Source: Nectonema munidae (Eukaryota > Nematomorpha > Nectonematoida > Nectonematidae). Taken from it: a DNA stretch of 64,000 nucleotides. The stretch is taken from NCBI GenBank assembly GCA_030549495.1, contig JAUIRK010000903.1, positions 496,001 to 560,000 of the forward strand, given 5' to 3'. The translations under genes and the position numbers were made by a program. How positions within the stretch are numbered: position 1 is the stretch's first letter; each line of letters starts with the position of its first letter. The notes beneath the pieces are model-generated. The model was not told the DNA's origin, ran no database searches, and saw nothing but the letters and a program-made list of their open reading frames with translations. Positions 34,288 to 47,086 of the stretch are shown piece after piece.

Positions 34288-34385
34288 ATCTAGGTCCACT
34301 TAAAGATCATTGGTACTGTGATTCTAGGTCCATTTAAAGATCATTGCTACCGTTAATCTAGGTCCTTCTGATTCTAGGTCCTGTG
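34288..34385. repeat. Short copy of the 36-bp minisatellite
   Basis: About two and a half units of TCTAGGTCCACTTAAAGATC followed by ATTGGTACTGTGAT. It is the same unit as the large array at 62.06-62.58 kb. Confidence 0.85.
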
Positions 34386-35339
34386 AAATATATTGAGCGC
34401 TTTCAAATTAAACAAGAAGCCTTGAACCGGTGGAAAATGGGAAATAACTGTTCTGATACGCTGGCCTTGGAGGAAAATTTTTATTGATATTAAAAAACGT
34501 AAACGTGAATAAAAAAGACCGAAAGTAGCGAAACGAAATGTAAGAATCTGTTAAAGCAGCTGCCTTGAAAATAATGTGAGGATAACTTAAATACGTGATG
34601 TAAATTCTATTTCTAACGCCTTGCATCTTTGCCTGCAATCTATTGATCAACAACATACATTAAATGATGTATTTTTAAGAAAGACATCATTCGAAAATAA
34701 ATTTCATTTATAATTCAGCACTTATGAGTAAATTACTAATTAAATAAAGAAACTTAGAAACTAAAAATTGAAAAAAAGTATTAAAAATGGAAATCCGAAA
34801 CGAACCCGAATAAAATTTAAATTTTCAAATCGTGTTCAACCTTAGTATTTTCGGTCACAAACTAACCGACCCGAATTTTGCATATCTCTGCTGTGTTATT
34901 CAAATTCCTCGATTTCCAGGTTGGCCGCGGACCTTCTTGGATTTATATCAAATCATCGGTTTGGCCTTAACCGTAGCCGTGCAGTTAAGCATATAATAGT
35001 TTTAAAAAATATAAAATAAATGTAATTTTTTATACTTTAAATACGGCTCGACTCATATCCCTTCATCCTACAAGTTACCCAGACGAATACTTGACAGTGA
35101 AGACCCGCTTTAATAATCTCCAGATTATTACTACTGAATTATTTCAAAATTATAATCATACATTTTCTAATTTTCAAGCTCTGAATATTTTACGCCTCTA
35201 ATTGATTCTTTAAAAAAATAAAGTGATTTTTAAAAATTGTAATTTGAAAAATTTGCACTAATTTTAAATTTAAGATGAAATATTTTATTAGTTTTGATCA
35301 TACAAAACTTGATTTTTAGCTCCCCTAATTAACTAAAGC

Positions 35340-35650
35340 TATGCACAATTACAAAATTCTCTAGTAAACCCACTAAATAAGTGAGTGCGAATCAGTTGCT
35401 TTTATTATTCATGAAAATTGATTGCCACTTTCAGACATTTTCAAACCATAAAATCGATTCTAGAATGGAAATCAAAATGGTCGATTTAGTAAAAAAAAAA
35501 GAAGCATATTTGATTTTAAAAGTGAACATTTTTGGAGATAATTTCCAGAAGTAACCGCTTGACAATTTTATGAATTTCCATACGCTAATTGCGTAAAATT
35601 GAGTACACGCGTGTAACCAGCATGAAAGTTTCCGAATAAGAAACTTGAAT
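35340..35650. repeat. Related copies of the 4.6-5.6-kb degenerate repeat
   Basis: GAATGGAAATCAAAATGGTCGATTTAGTA at about 35460, and a second weak unit at about 35593, match the repeat phrases at 4.6-5.6 kb. AACCCACTAAATAA just before also matches 3259. It is a dispersed satellite-like family. Confidence 0.45.
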
Positions 35651-35734
35651 GAATGCTTTTGTAGAAAATTTCAGCATCAATCAAAATTTTGATTGACATT
35701 TCATACCAATAAGCCAAGTTTATCCATAAATTCA

Positions 35735-35815
35735 CAGTAAACTCGCGATAAGCCGAAGTAGTTGGGTTATTTCGAGTTATTCCAAGTTCAAGAGTTAAAT
35801 GAAGTTGATTGCCTG
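35735..35815. mobile_element. Possible pogo/Tigger-type terminus
   Basis: CAGTAAACTCGCGATAAGCC followed by GGGTTATTTCGAGTTATTCC resembles pogo-family ends (CAGTA, then self-complementary CG-rich pieces). No partner end was found; weak. Confidence 0.3.
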
Positions 35816-36394
35816 TTAAAAGTTATGACATATAAACTACAAATGTTGTGATGGCTTTTGCGCGGACTCATCATACATAAAATATAATAGCGAAGTATCA
35901 ATTATGAATACGTGATGTGACATGAAGAAGTAAAAGAGTCATATAAAAAATGAAACAAACGATTGCTTGAATGACAAACCATAAATGCATTTTGTGCGAC
36001 GTGCCTCATTAATTCGGACGCGTCATTATCCGTATACAAATACATTTTTTATCTTAATTTTCCTTCTCTTTTTAAAACATGTAATGAAACTAATTGACAG
36101 ATTTAACGATTTTGGCAAAATATCTGGGTTATATTCGTGATATTACAGAAATATATTGTGAAATTATATTAACTCCGTAAAATTTAACACGAAAATCAAT
36201 GTTTTTTCACAATTCGGTTAATTTCATAGTATCCACTATGTTGAAAAACATTACATCGTTTTATACATCAAACGTTAGTATTTGAAATTTAGGAACAGTT
36301 GGTCTCTGACAAGTAAATTTTATTATTCTAATACTACGTTCGCAACTCGTTTATATTTTGGTATATTTTAATTATAAAATTTAATTTTAAAAAT

Positions 36395-37602
36395 CCCAAA
36401 ATGAGCGATTCCCATTCGTCTACTCTACAAAATTATTTGAAATCGAGTGATCATTCAAAATTTGGGATGAGAATAATAAAAACAATAACATGCATGAACT
36501 AAGGTTAAATTTGAAGAAAAAAATGTACAGTATGGGAAGTTATTTCAAACACATGGAGATGCCCTAACAACATTTGTTGGGCCAAAAAGTCTTACAAATA
36601 TAGAGTTTTGTCAATATATTTTCAAACAGGTTGCAAAACAAAACCATCAAACTAAATCGGAAAGTCTAAAGTGACTTTTTTCTGAAAGCTTCAAATATCA
36701 TGCTTTTATCCTTAGACGATATAGTGGATAGAAAAAGTCGATAACTTTTAGATAAACTAGATGCTGTAAAGTATTGATTTTTGATAAAAATTTGAGTCTT
36801 TATTATGAGCCAAATGTAAAACTCACAATTGACAAACAGCTGTACTCTTAGGATATGTTCCTGTGAGATGTTATATTCAGAACAAATCAGTTAGATACGG
36901 TATTAAGATTCTATAAATAGTCTTGTTCAGAAAGTAGTTTTGTACCTATGTCAACCCCACATTCATTCTAATGGGAATATTTTTCCCGACAGATACGTTA
37001 CATCCTATACTAAATTATTAGCTATGAGCTTAGCAATGAGTTGAACAGTAAGTTTATATCGTAAAGATAAACCACTTAAAATAAGAAAAATAAAATCCAG
37101 GGAAAGTGCCATTTTTTGTATGATCATCAGTATAAAATTTGCCTAGCATCTTATAAATCTAAGGCTAATAAAATATTATTTTGATATCATCTTTCACAAA
37201 TAGAACTTGTAATAGTAAAATCGTTTTTTATCCATCTTTTATGTATATTTTTTATCGATATGATAAACAAAACCAAAATAAAAGTGGTATAGGCAATGTG
37301 GATAAAATAATCGAAAATTATCCGTGCATCGATAAAAAGCCAATTGCATAGGAAAGACGTTTATCGATGCACGGATAGTGCAACATTACCCACCTTTATT
37401 TTTGTCAAACATTCTTCTTATCGATACCGTGGACAGAATAACAGTAATTTCACCATGTTTCGTTTTTCTGAAAACATTGCTTTTCAAACAAAAGGAACCA
37501 AGAAAGTGTCAAATGGAAAAATGTTCAAAAAGCACTAAATGGTGTTGCGAAGTATGTTACAAGCTTATTTGTTCGCACCATGACAAAATTACTCATAATT
37601 AA
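36395..37602 (+). pseudogene. Second piggyBac copy, internally deleted and degenerate
   Basis: Pieces in order: MSDSHSSTLQNYLKSSDH at about 36401; DALTTFVGPKSLTNIEFCQY and IFKQVAKQNH near 36.6 kb (the piggyBac GP..L entry region); YIQNKSVRYGIKIL near 36.87 kb (the QYxxxKP.RYGIK core); CLASYKSKANKI near 37.15 kb; and a C-terminal cysteine finger KCQMEKCSKSTKWCCEVC with CSHH (37480-37590). Much of the catalytic core is missing. A hairpin element lies inside, before the finger. Confidence 0.6.
37245..37430. repeat. Inverted repeat (hairpin MITE) inside the piggyBac copy
   Basis: TATCCGTGCATCGATAAA and its exact reverse complement flank a 23-bp loop at about 37320-37378. Weaker complementarity extends outward (AAAATAAAAGTGG-ATAGGCAATGT against ACATTACCCACCTTTATTTT, and TATCGATA at both outer edges). 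It resembles a small foldback element. Confidence 0.7.
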
Positions 37603-38589
37603 TCAAGTTTTTTATAATTTTTTGTTAAATGTATTCATGCAGAGATCTTTCAAGTAATATAAATAATGAATAAACATTTATTTTTGTAACTTTATAGAGT
37701 GGCTTTTCTCTAGTTTGAATCCACGAGTAAGAGAACAAGTACAGATTCTCTCCAACTTGGTAATACTGCTAGAAGTTTTCGATTTTTATAACAATTAACC
37801 AGCTACAAAGATGGGCTTGAATAAATTCATAAATAAATTTTTTTACCATTAAAAAAACTATTATAAAAAATACACGCAAGAGAAATTTATATCCTAAAAA
37901 ATGAGCCATATTTAACTTATAAAATATGGGAATGAAAAATCAGAATTCTTCTATATCCGGTAGGATTCCAAAATTAAGGGAAAGAAAAAAAATGTTTGAA
38001 AATAAATCAAGAAGAGAATACTTACAGAGATAAGTTGTCATATTGAAAGAAACAAAGTATCTCAAGAAACAATTATATAAAGCTTGTGTGACGAAGATAT
38101 TTTACGCATTTACTACAACCAATCAAATGTTATTATTTTGTGTCACTCATGTATGAAGATTATGGCAGTATTAAAATTTTTATACGACGCAAGAAAATGA
38201 AATTTTGAACCGTCAACAATTACGCCATAGAGAGAAGCAAAGAAACTTACTAAGCATATGGTGATGATATCAAACAGAGACGACTGACACACAAGCGATA
38301 AAAAAATTTCAGGTGCTACAGTCATACAAAGCATATGGATGGATGCGAAACAACAATACTAATTGAATAATTATTTATATGTATCATAATCAATATTCAA
38401 TCAATGTTACTTTGTCTTATTCCAAACTCATCTACGCGCTTACATTGTGTTCGAATAAGTGCTGTTGATTCGGGTGTAATCAATCCATCCCAAAGTCCTT
38501 AGAGCGTTTTTCCAATACTAGAGCGCCTAATAAAAGTTTATTTCCTAAATTTGAAAATGCTTCCTTCCATTTTTATAGTTTTACTATGG

Positions 38590-38840
38590 TAAAATAACTT
38601 TAATCATTGTCGTTGGAGAAAAAATATCGGCAGAGGGATATTGGCGAACATGGGCCCGAAAGACTTGACATAACAAATATTCAAGTTAAATTTTATAGAA
38701 TGTTTGCAGCGAACATTGAGAACGGAATAATGCTTCAACAATTAATGGCTACAGAGATATTTTTCATTTTGAAAAAATACTCTAGTATTGAAACTCAATA
38801 TCAAAGAAAATTAATCTCCAATTTTATATGTGGCACATAA
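38590..38840 (+). other. Unidentified open frame without ATG
   Basis: An open frame reads RDIGEHGPERLDITNIQVKF, then MFAANIENGIMLQQLMATEI, to a TAA at 38838. It has no ATG near its start and no convincing splice sites. The composition looks protein-like, but I recognise no family. It could be an exon or a transposon piece. Confidence 0.25.
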
Positions 38841-40531
38841 AGGATTGAAAAAAATATATAAATTGTTCCTTTGTAAAAAAAATGAAAAATGTTCTAGGGG
38901 AGGGTTCCTCACCCCATACTCTAGGCCCCAAATTTTTATTTAAGGCTAAAGCCATACAATATATAAGAATAGAGCAATCACAATAGTCTATTTTTTGTAA
39001 TAAATGTAAAAATATATTCGCATATGGGGTCTTTTGGTTTAGACGGCTACATCAAGTAATCACCGTCAAGTTCATGATGTTTTAAAAGGTAAACGAGCAC
39101 CTTCTAGCCAACCAAACACGCACCGCGTCTCAGTCCCAACTTAGTTCTGCACAAACCTTTATTGCATCTCCACCGTGATAAATATATCACCGAGATCAAT
39201 GTTATCTTGCTTCAATTCAAAAACTTTTAACTTTTGAAGCTTGATGGAAATTAATGGACGCTAAAATCATTTTTCAAAGCCTGTTCTAGGGTTTACAAGA
39301 ATACGTCAAATAAAGAAAGGTAGACGTAGAATATTCTTATGTAGTATGGAAAAATTGCTGAGTATCTAAAATATTGGAAGAATTTTATGAAAATGGGAAA
39401 AAATGTTGTCTTCATGATGTCTGCATCAATTTTTATTCTGCAATGATTGTAGGAATTATTAGAAACATTTATTCAAAAGGTAAAAAAACCTCAAACGAAT
39501 CTTTTTGGCCATGCTCATTTGGAATATTACTAGAGATGTAACGATTAATCGCCATCGGTTAAATTTTGAAGAATCGATATCGAAAAAAACTTAAAAATAC
39601 AGACTAAATTTATAATAAAAAAAAGCAGGATTAGACATGAATCCTGACATCCAATTTGTGATACACGTATGGCCAACTCACACTAAAAACATTTGCACAA
39701 ACTCTCCCAACCATTTTACCAACTCGCACCAGCTATTTGTAACAATTAGGACTTGAAAGGAGTTAGTTGGTGTGAGATGGTTTTGATTCGAGTTGACTAA
39801 TAACAATACTTGGCCACCACAATTTACCCAGTGACACTTTGACCCTACGACAATTCACGAAGCGAAACCTGACAAAAGAAGGACAATTCACACTCTTGCC
39901 TATAAATAAAGTTAATAAAATAGAATATCACTGGCCAGTTTAGAAATATTTAATGTCATATAGAATAAATTTCTAGAAGTAGACTGGAACCTCCTGGGTT
40001 TGCGAACTTAATTCCTTCGATAAAACAATTTGTTCCGCGAAATATTCTCGAATCAAAAAGTTTTTAATTTAATGTTAATGATGAGTAGTAAATACAAAAT
40101 ATGAATTATTATAAGCTAGCTATAAAATACATTAATTTCACGAGATATAAAAGGAAGAAAGAAACAAGCGGTGTATAAAGATATACAATAGGCACAATTT
40201 TCAAATTCGTGATCGGAGGAACAGTTCGTGAGCCGAGTCAAAATTTGTCGATAAAAGTTCTTGGTAAATCGATTTGTTCGCAGAAGGAGGTGGTCGCAAA
40301 TTCAAGTTGCGCAGTAAAATAGCTTTATACATGCTATTTGAAAATTTTCGGAGAGAGCTAGATTGATTACTCTTATATTTTAAAATTTCAGTACGATATC
40401 TTTTGCCATTTAATTAAATTACATATATACGAAAGTGGATTTCCATGTCTTTTGACGATAAAATCTAAACAAGAATCTGCTTAGACTATGACCTGTTCTT
40501 TTTGTGCAATATCAAAGTTCCGTTCATAATA

Positions 40532-42590
40532 CATTAGAACCTACGTTTTACGTACGGCAGGGGACCGAACGGCGGACGTAAAACGTAGGATTCGTAAAAT
40601 CCAGGTTGACATTTAAATTGACATACAACACGAAAATCCTAGCCTGGATCACACATGGTCACACCGTGTACGACATCAGGGACTATGGCAGCTAAAGAAG
40701 ACTACTACAGTGAAGTTGGATGATCATCCTTGAAGTTGAGCTGTTTTCATAAAGTCTTAAATAAAAAATATCAGCGTAGTGTATGTGTATTATTTATCAA
40801 TTATACTCAACTTAGTCTGCTCAAGGAAAAGGCGCCGGTTAATTTGCTATTTTAATGATGCATGCAGAAGGGAAAATAATTTTAAAATAAGGAAAAACTA
40901 CTTTATTCATTCTCTTTCGAATTTTTGGCCGTGAATAGGGCCTTTTGTTTTGAAGATTTTTTTTTATTTTTTTTTTTACTGAAATAAGTTGGTTATCTTT
41001 TTCTGCTTTAATGATGCTGCTCTCATCTGAGCCGCTTCGTCTCTCCATCGGCGAATCTGTCTGATGTGGCACGGATCTTTCTTCATTTGCTCGAACCAAT
41101 CCACGACAACTCCAAGGGCTTCAAACGCTTGCTCAGGTTTAATTCGGTCGACTATTTCTTCCTCTTCACTTTCACTCTCTTCATCAGATGACTCCCTATC
41201 AATTTCACTGATTATCTCTGCCTCGGTGAGCCATTGGTGTCCGGGATCTTCGGCATCTTCGGCGAGCCACTCATCCACACTCATCATATCCTCAGTTCCA
41301 GAACCAAGTTCTTGAAACATGGCTTTAAATATATTACGATCCGCTTGCATGTTGTCTACGTTCTGTCTGTTCTTCTGAAACACTTTCATCCTCACTTCTT
41401 TCTTCAACATTTTCCATTCGTTTTCGCCAAGAGCGTTGAAGATTTTCCTGTGTCGCTGCTTCCCACGCATCTGCAATCCAGTAAACCGCATCTTTAATTG
41501 TGATTTGTTTTATCACCTCTGGGATCGGGGTATCTAGCTTGCACAAGACGTGACGTAGAAGGTTTTTCTTATAACGTCTTTTTAATGGTTCTAAAACACC
41601 CTGGTCTATCGGTTGAATGAGGGAGGTTGTATTTGCCAGCAGGAACATTACTAAAAATGATCCGTCTTCTGTCGTTAGTTCTTCAACGGAAGGGTGGGCT
41701 GGAGCATTATCTAAAAGTAGCACAATCTTTTCCTCGAAATTGTTCTCTCGGCAAAATTCACGAACATGGGGAACAAAGTTCTCAAAAAATCATCTCTTGA
41801 ATGTCGCCGCATCCATCCACGCGTTCTTCTGACTATAGTAGTCGACTGGCAGGCGGTCCATGTTCTGGTTTTTAAAGCATCGTGGCTTAGCTGACTTGTG
41901 AATAAATGTTAATGGAATCTTACAAGTTCCGCTCGCATTCGAACAACCCATAAGAGTACCTCGATCTTTAGCTGTCTTGAAATTCTTTGCCGCTTTCTCT
42001 CCGTGTAAAACCAAGGTGCGGCTGGGCATCAATTTCCAATAGAGACCAGTTTCGTCAGTATTGAAAATCTGGTATCTGGTTAAATTTTCTGATTCCATTA
42101 ACCTCTTTAACGCAGATTGGAAAGCTCCAATTGAGTCAGCGTCTGCTGATAAGGATTCGCCTTGCATTGATAAGGAATGGATATCGTGGCGTTTCTTAAA
42201 ACCATCTAGCCATCCGTTACTGGCCTCAAAACTTGGGTGACCTTCGGGATACAACTCTTTGGCAAAAAGAAGAGCTTTCTCCTGTAAAAGAGGTCCAGAT
42301 ATCGGTACGCCCTTTCTTCGCTGCTGCGTCATCCACGTAAAACACGCATCATGAACCTTCGAAAACGTTGCTTTTGACAAATAAGATTTAGCTAAAAACA
42401 GACTTGGTATCTCACATTTTGAAACCGAATTCTCCAATTCCTCCCTTTTCGCCCAGATGGTGGATACGGTTGACTTAGGCAAACCAAATTGCGTTGCAAC
42501 TAAAGGTTGGATTTACCCTTCCTTCTTTCGGCAATTATCTTTTAGTTTAGTTTCGACCGAAACACTTTGACGCTTTCTCACGGAAGCCAT
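40532..42590 (-). pseudogene. Tigger/pogo (CENP-B-like) transposase with 3' terminal repeat
   Basis: Minus strand, ATG at 42590 (MASVRKRQSVSVETKLK), stop at 40976: about 538 codons, normal for Tigger. N-terminal HTH (KSTVSTIW); CENP-B DNA-binding part with GVPISGPLLQEKALLFAKEL; DDE_1 core with IFNTDETGLYW (first Asp), VLLLDNAPAHP (second) and LIQPIDQGVLEPLKRRY (third); acidic tail; final RAASLKQKKITNLFQ. The triad is intact, but the frame is broken: shifts near the N terminus, one TGA where Trp is expected (about 41790), and a shift near 41340. The 3' end is TA|CATTAGAACCTACGTTTTAC at 40532, a pogo-like terminus after a TA. The 5' terminal repeat was not found; it may be truncated around 42.8 kb. 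Confidence 0.88.
40540..40589. repeat. Perfect 14-bp inverted repeat in the Tigger end
   Basis: CCTACGTTTTACGT (40540-40553) and ACGTAAAACGTAGG (40576-40589) are exact reverse complements around a GC-rich 22-bp loop. Such sub-terminal palindromes occur in Tigger-family ends and probably bind transposase. Confidence 0.85.
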
Positions 42591-43163
42591 GATTGCGAAC
42601 GAATTATCTACCCACCCGATTTATTAAAATAGAAAAACGATGGATTTTAATTACAGGAAGTGCATGATCTTAATTGTTTATTAATCATGTAAGTTGTGTG
42701 AAGTTAATGTTTACGTTTTGCACGAAAATGTTGTGTCTGTAACACAGCGTTATCAGCTGACTGTTTGCTACCCTGACTGGTATTAGAAATAATCATATGA
42801 AGTTGAAAATGAGATTTATTTGTTGATAATACTTTTGTTTTGTTTTTAGGCATAGGACTCCTTCTGATATGTCATTTTGTTGAACATTTTATATGATTCA
42901 TGTGATGAGCATGTTAGGAAATGCCTTATACTTTTAATCAAAGCAGGGACGGTATTAAAATGTATCATATAATTGATTCTTGATATATATTTTGGAACCT
43001 CAAATATATATAACATACAAGTGGAGTTGAAATTGTCAAATATTAGATGAAATGATAAGTTACCTCTTGTTCTGGGTATATCTTTTGTTATGTAAATGGA
43101 TAAAAAATAAAAATTTTAATTTTTGGATCCTTGAATTGTAATGGACGATGGTTTGCTTATATA

Positions 43164-43960
43164 CAAACCTGGCTTAACGACCACCTGTATTAAGCGACCA
43201 TAGTTTTTCCCTCCCGACGAAAATTGAACTGTTTTCACCTTGTATTTAGCGAAACACTGTCTAACGCGACCTTCGACCATGTTTTGCACTAAAATTTACT
43301 TTAAAAAACCTGCATTAAACGACTATTTTGCAGACAGTTACATTTTAAACACACTTGAAAAAATAGTGCAATTGTTGCAGAGTAAGACTAGTAAAACTGA
43401 ATTTTTTTTGTGACACATCATGTTACAGCAATACTTTGAACAAAATCAATATGATATGGATGAAATCAGCCTTATGATGAATAAAAGCTAAAAGTTTTTC
43501 CGTGTTGATTTCTCATTATCAGCCATTTTTCATATCTTTTGTTCTTGTTGTTTTTCACGTAAGTTTATTGGTTACAAATTTCGATAAAATTTTGTTAGAT
43601 CATGTTTACATAGTAGGTAATATGTCGAGAAAAAGAACATCACTTGCTCTTCAACAAAAGTACGATGTAATTAAACGTCTTGATAGTGGGAGAGCAGCTT
43701 ATAAAATAGCTGCTGACATGGGTGAAGGTAAAACTCAAATCCAAACATTAAGAAAAAGGAAAGCACACGTGTTAGAAGATTATTCTAAATCTTGTATGTC
43801 AACATTTTCAAAAAGAAAAAACCATCTCACAGGTAATGAAGTGATAAACACTCTAACATACAGGGGGTTTATTGACGCTTAGCTAGAGCAAAATCTACAT
43901 CTAAATTTTGCTAGAGGTTGTAGGGTCCGTTAATATATTATGCAAAGAATTAAGTGGTTA
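43164..43960 (+). pseudogene. Second Tigger-like element, 5' part only
   Basis: A TA at 43162 is followed by CAAACCTGGCTTAACGACCA and ATTAAGCGACC, a Tigger-type terminal repeat. At 43622 MSRKRTSLALQQKYDVIKRL begins, then GRAAYKIAADMGEGKTQIQT: a CENP-B-type HTH. Past breaks, RGFIDA and GPLIYYAKN match the CENP-B W-F-x-x-A-R and SGPLLQEKA motifs up to about 43.95 kb. The DDE core is missing. It is distinct in sequence from the 40.5-42.6-kb copy. Confidence 0.72.
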
Positions 43961-44889
43961 ACGAAAACACGGTAAATTACCATAACTAGCCTCAGCTAAC
44001 TATATCGTGAACATTGAATAGTATATGATATATTTTTTTAAAATTTAAAACTTTTGATTCTGTCATAAACTACGCGAAATAACAATATGAAGTACATTTG
44101 AATAAAGCTGTTCTTTGTTTTTGTGAACGAATAAAATTAAACAAGTTCAATTTTTAAAATTATATTTAAAAATGACATAGTCATTGATGAAAAAACTCCA
44201 AAAAAATAATGTGGTAAAATAACTTTTAGATATTCAAAAATCAAGGTCCGAGCGCGCATAACAAATACTGTCTTTTGAACGTGTGGAAATCTTGACAATC
44301 AATAAGGTTCATTCCCATTACAAACTCAGAAATATTTTCTTTTTTTAGTTTTGTTTTGTGTGATAGAAGGATTAATTAGACAATTTGTCTCGAAAGATTT
44401 ATGCCAACGAAAGGAAGTTAAGTTAAATGCAAAAGAAAATTTGGGTATATTGTAGTAATGTGTAATTGAAAGAATATTCAAAAACAGAATTGGATGTTTA
44501 CTTACCCCGTAGTGAGATATTTTCCTTCGCACTCTGAAACCCTTCTCATAAATGCGCATAATCAGGGAAGGGTTAGGGAGTCAGAGGTTTTAAAGGGAAT
44601 GGAATCGGAGTAGGTATCTAATAAAATTTAGGAGTCGAAGTCCGTTTTTAGGTACTTTAAATTAAAAAAGAGTTTCCTTTGGTTGTTTTTGAGAAGTATT
44701 TGTATTCAGAGTGGGAAATCTATTTTTGTCAGAATCGAAGTCGGAGTCAGATATCAGCCCTGAATCAAAGAGTTCGACTCAATCTGAAAATGTATTGAAT
44801 AGATATGTTTAAATAAATAAATAAATTTCTTATATCCTCAATAGTAAAATCTCTCATTATCATTCATTTCATAATGCATGTTATGTAAA

Positions 44890-45075
44890 TTTAGGGGGCG
44901 TGAGTAGGGTTGCTTAGATGCTGGATTCGATAACTCAAGGTCTTGGGTTCGATTCCCCATCAAGCCTGCTTTCCTCATAGTTCGATACAAGCGGCGCAAT
45001 TGTGCCTTCTCGATGAAAACACCCCGGGGTACCTCTACCTCTACATGCTGATTGTCCGCTACTCTTATAAATAAG
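44890..45075 (+). mobile_element. tRNA-headed SINE copy
   Basis: The head shows GGTTGCTTAGATGCTGG (box A-like) and GGGTTCGATTCCCC (box B) with tRNA-like spacing. The body has GCGGCGCAATTGTGCCTTCT and ATGAAAACACCCCGGGGTAC, and ends in an AATAAG-rich tail. Same family as 7850-8040; this copy is the better preserved. Confidence 0.72.
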
Positions 45076-45223
45076 ATTTTAAATTTAATAAGCACCAAAA
45101 ATATTTTAAAAGACAAAATAAACTTTTACTAGAGCAATTCTTAAAAAGGTTTTTAATTTCGTCCATATCGATTATTGTGGGGGAGCCGTTCAGAATCACT
45201 AGAATTTAGAGAAAATAGTACTA

Positions 45224-45432
45224 CAGTGAAGAACCGTTATAACGCGATACCTGGGGTCCTTATTAAACAACCGCGTTAAAACTGATCCGCTTTATATTTT
45301 TCTAACACAAAAGGGCGCTAGCTCCAGGCAAGCGGGATATGTTATGTAGGCCTGCAAAAATGGAAGCCAAGACATACCGCGTTATAATCGATTTCGCGGT
45401 GTGACGATTCGCGTTATAATGGTTCTTTACTG
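45224..45432. mobile_element. pogo/Tigger-type MITE with TA duplication
   Basis: 209 bp flanked by TA on both sides. The ends are inverted repeats of the type CAGTRAAGAACCRTTATAAC-GCG (22 of 24 matching). A second inner pair, ATAACGCGRTA, recurs. There is no coding capacity. CAGT ends, TA target and 200-bp size fit a pogo-derived MITE mobilised by a Tigger-like transposase. Confidence 0.9.
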
Positions 45433-45637
45433 TATATAAAAACAGAGGATAATTATTATAGTATACTGTAGTCCAATCAGGAAAATAATAATACATTCAA
45501 AGCGCAAGTCTGCCAAAAAATGAGAATGGCAAAGTTTTCAACGTCTGAATTCTAATTTATGCAAAATCTGACATTTTTAAAGACAAACTTTTCGTAGAAA
45601 GCGTATACATATAATTAGTCTTAGTGTTCATTGAAAT

Positions 45638-45657
45638 CACACACACACACACACACC
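45638..45657. repeat. Microsatellite (AC)n
   Basis: About nine and a half AC units. Confidence 0.9.
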
Positions 45658-46574
45658 ATTCTTAAGAATGGAAACAATGTTTCCTCATCTATACACGCAT
45701 TTGAATAATGACGACTTCGTAAAAATTTAATACCTAATTAGTGAAATTTTAGTTGCTTTAATCTGGAGCACGATAAATCACACCACGACAGACAAGAATT
45801 CTAGGAAAAAATATAAAAACTTGAGCACAAACGTCAAATCTATCTAATCATTTGAGAGAAATGTTTGATGTAAAGATGATTTTTCAAAGATATTTTTTTC
45901 TTATTTTTTGTGTCAGAACAGAGATCCATATTATAAGTTTAAGTCTTAGCAAAATTGTTCTACTAACTCTATTTGCCATAAGAGCATTAAAACCTTTTGT
46001 GCAAATGTTCATTATGAATCTAGCAAACTGATTGTAGTAATTTTCTCTATACTGCAACATCACTACTTTCATTGACACTTTCAAACATTTTTGAAAATAA
46101 GGAGCGGGTGACGCGTCTGGGTATAACAAACCAATACGAAAGCTGAATTGAGAAAATTTTTAATATTTGTAGAAACAATCTATGATTCTAATCAAAAACA
46201 TGCAGACTTTGTTTTTTCTGAAATGGCAAATTTGATTGATAATCTAATTGGGAAATATGTGCCCAAAAATGACAACTAAAAAAATTAAAATAATAATTTA
46301 GTGACAGTTAAAATATTTTGAGTTGGTTTATTAAATAAATGAAAACAATATTTAGTCGAAAGAATATTTAAAGTGGAATATATTTTGAAATTAATATATT
46401 TATTATTGATTAACATGCTTGATTGATTTTTATTAAAAATAAATAAATGAAACGATCAGATTCGCAATCAATTATTTAATGGATTCTCGCAAAGACTTTG
46501 TGAAAAATTATTATATTAGCAAAAAGGAGGAAACAAAAAAAAAGAAAATGAGTTAAAAGTCAAATGAAGTGTTT

Positions 46575-46660
46575 TGTGTAACTAAAAGCAAGGAAGATTT
46601 GAAGCCGGATCGAACCCAAGACATTGTCGCATCAAAGGCTACCTGTCCAAAACGTACGAA
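46575..46660 (-). mobile_element. Possible tRNA-like SINE head
   Basis: On the minus strand, GGACAGGTAGCC then TTTGATGCGACAATGTCTTG and GGTTCGATCC resemble the middle and box B of a tRNA. Box A and the acceptor arms do not pair well, so it is a SINE head or tRNA relic rather than a working gene. Confidence 0.35.
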
Positions 46661-47086
46661 AATGAAACTGGCAAAATCTAAAACGCTCGAAATGTTAATT
46701 TCTAGAAAAGTAAACACTTTAAAGAAAAAATTCTAAGTTACGTTTAAATAATTGCAGTTTTTTATCTGTTTATGAACATTTTGTTTCGGTCGTTATCTAG
46801 CCAGCATTACTCACGGCCCCATATGCCTGATAAGCACACAACATCAGAAAAGATAATTATAACAATCAAATTTTGCAAATGTTTAGCGATTCAACTTAGA
46901 CAAGTCATGCTAAACATTTGAAAAAATTGTCCATTTTTAACTTTCGAAGTGAGTTATAGGTAATGTTTTACTTTACGGTTCCGTCAATCAAGAATTTTAA
47001 TATTTCTTAATTTGTTCTAAATTTTTTTTTAATTTAATGAGTTAGTTTTATGTAAAAGATCTAGATAAATAATTGATTGAAAAATT

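Noticed and set aside
41064-41497. Plus-strand frames over the Tigger
   Set aside because: They are antisense shadows of the transposase, whose motifs are clear on the minus strand.
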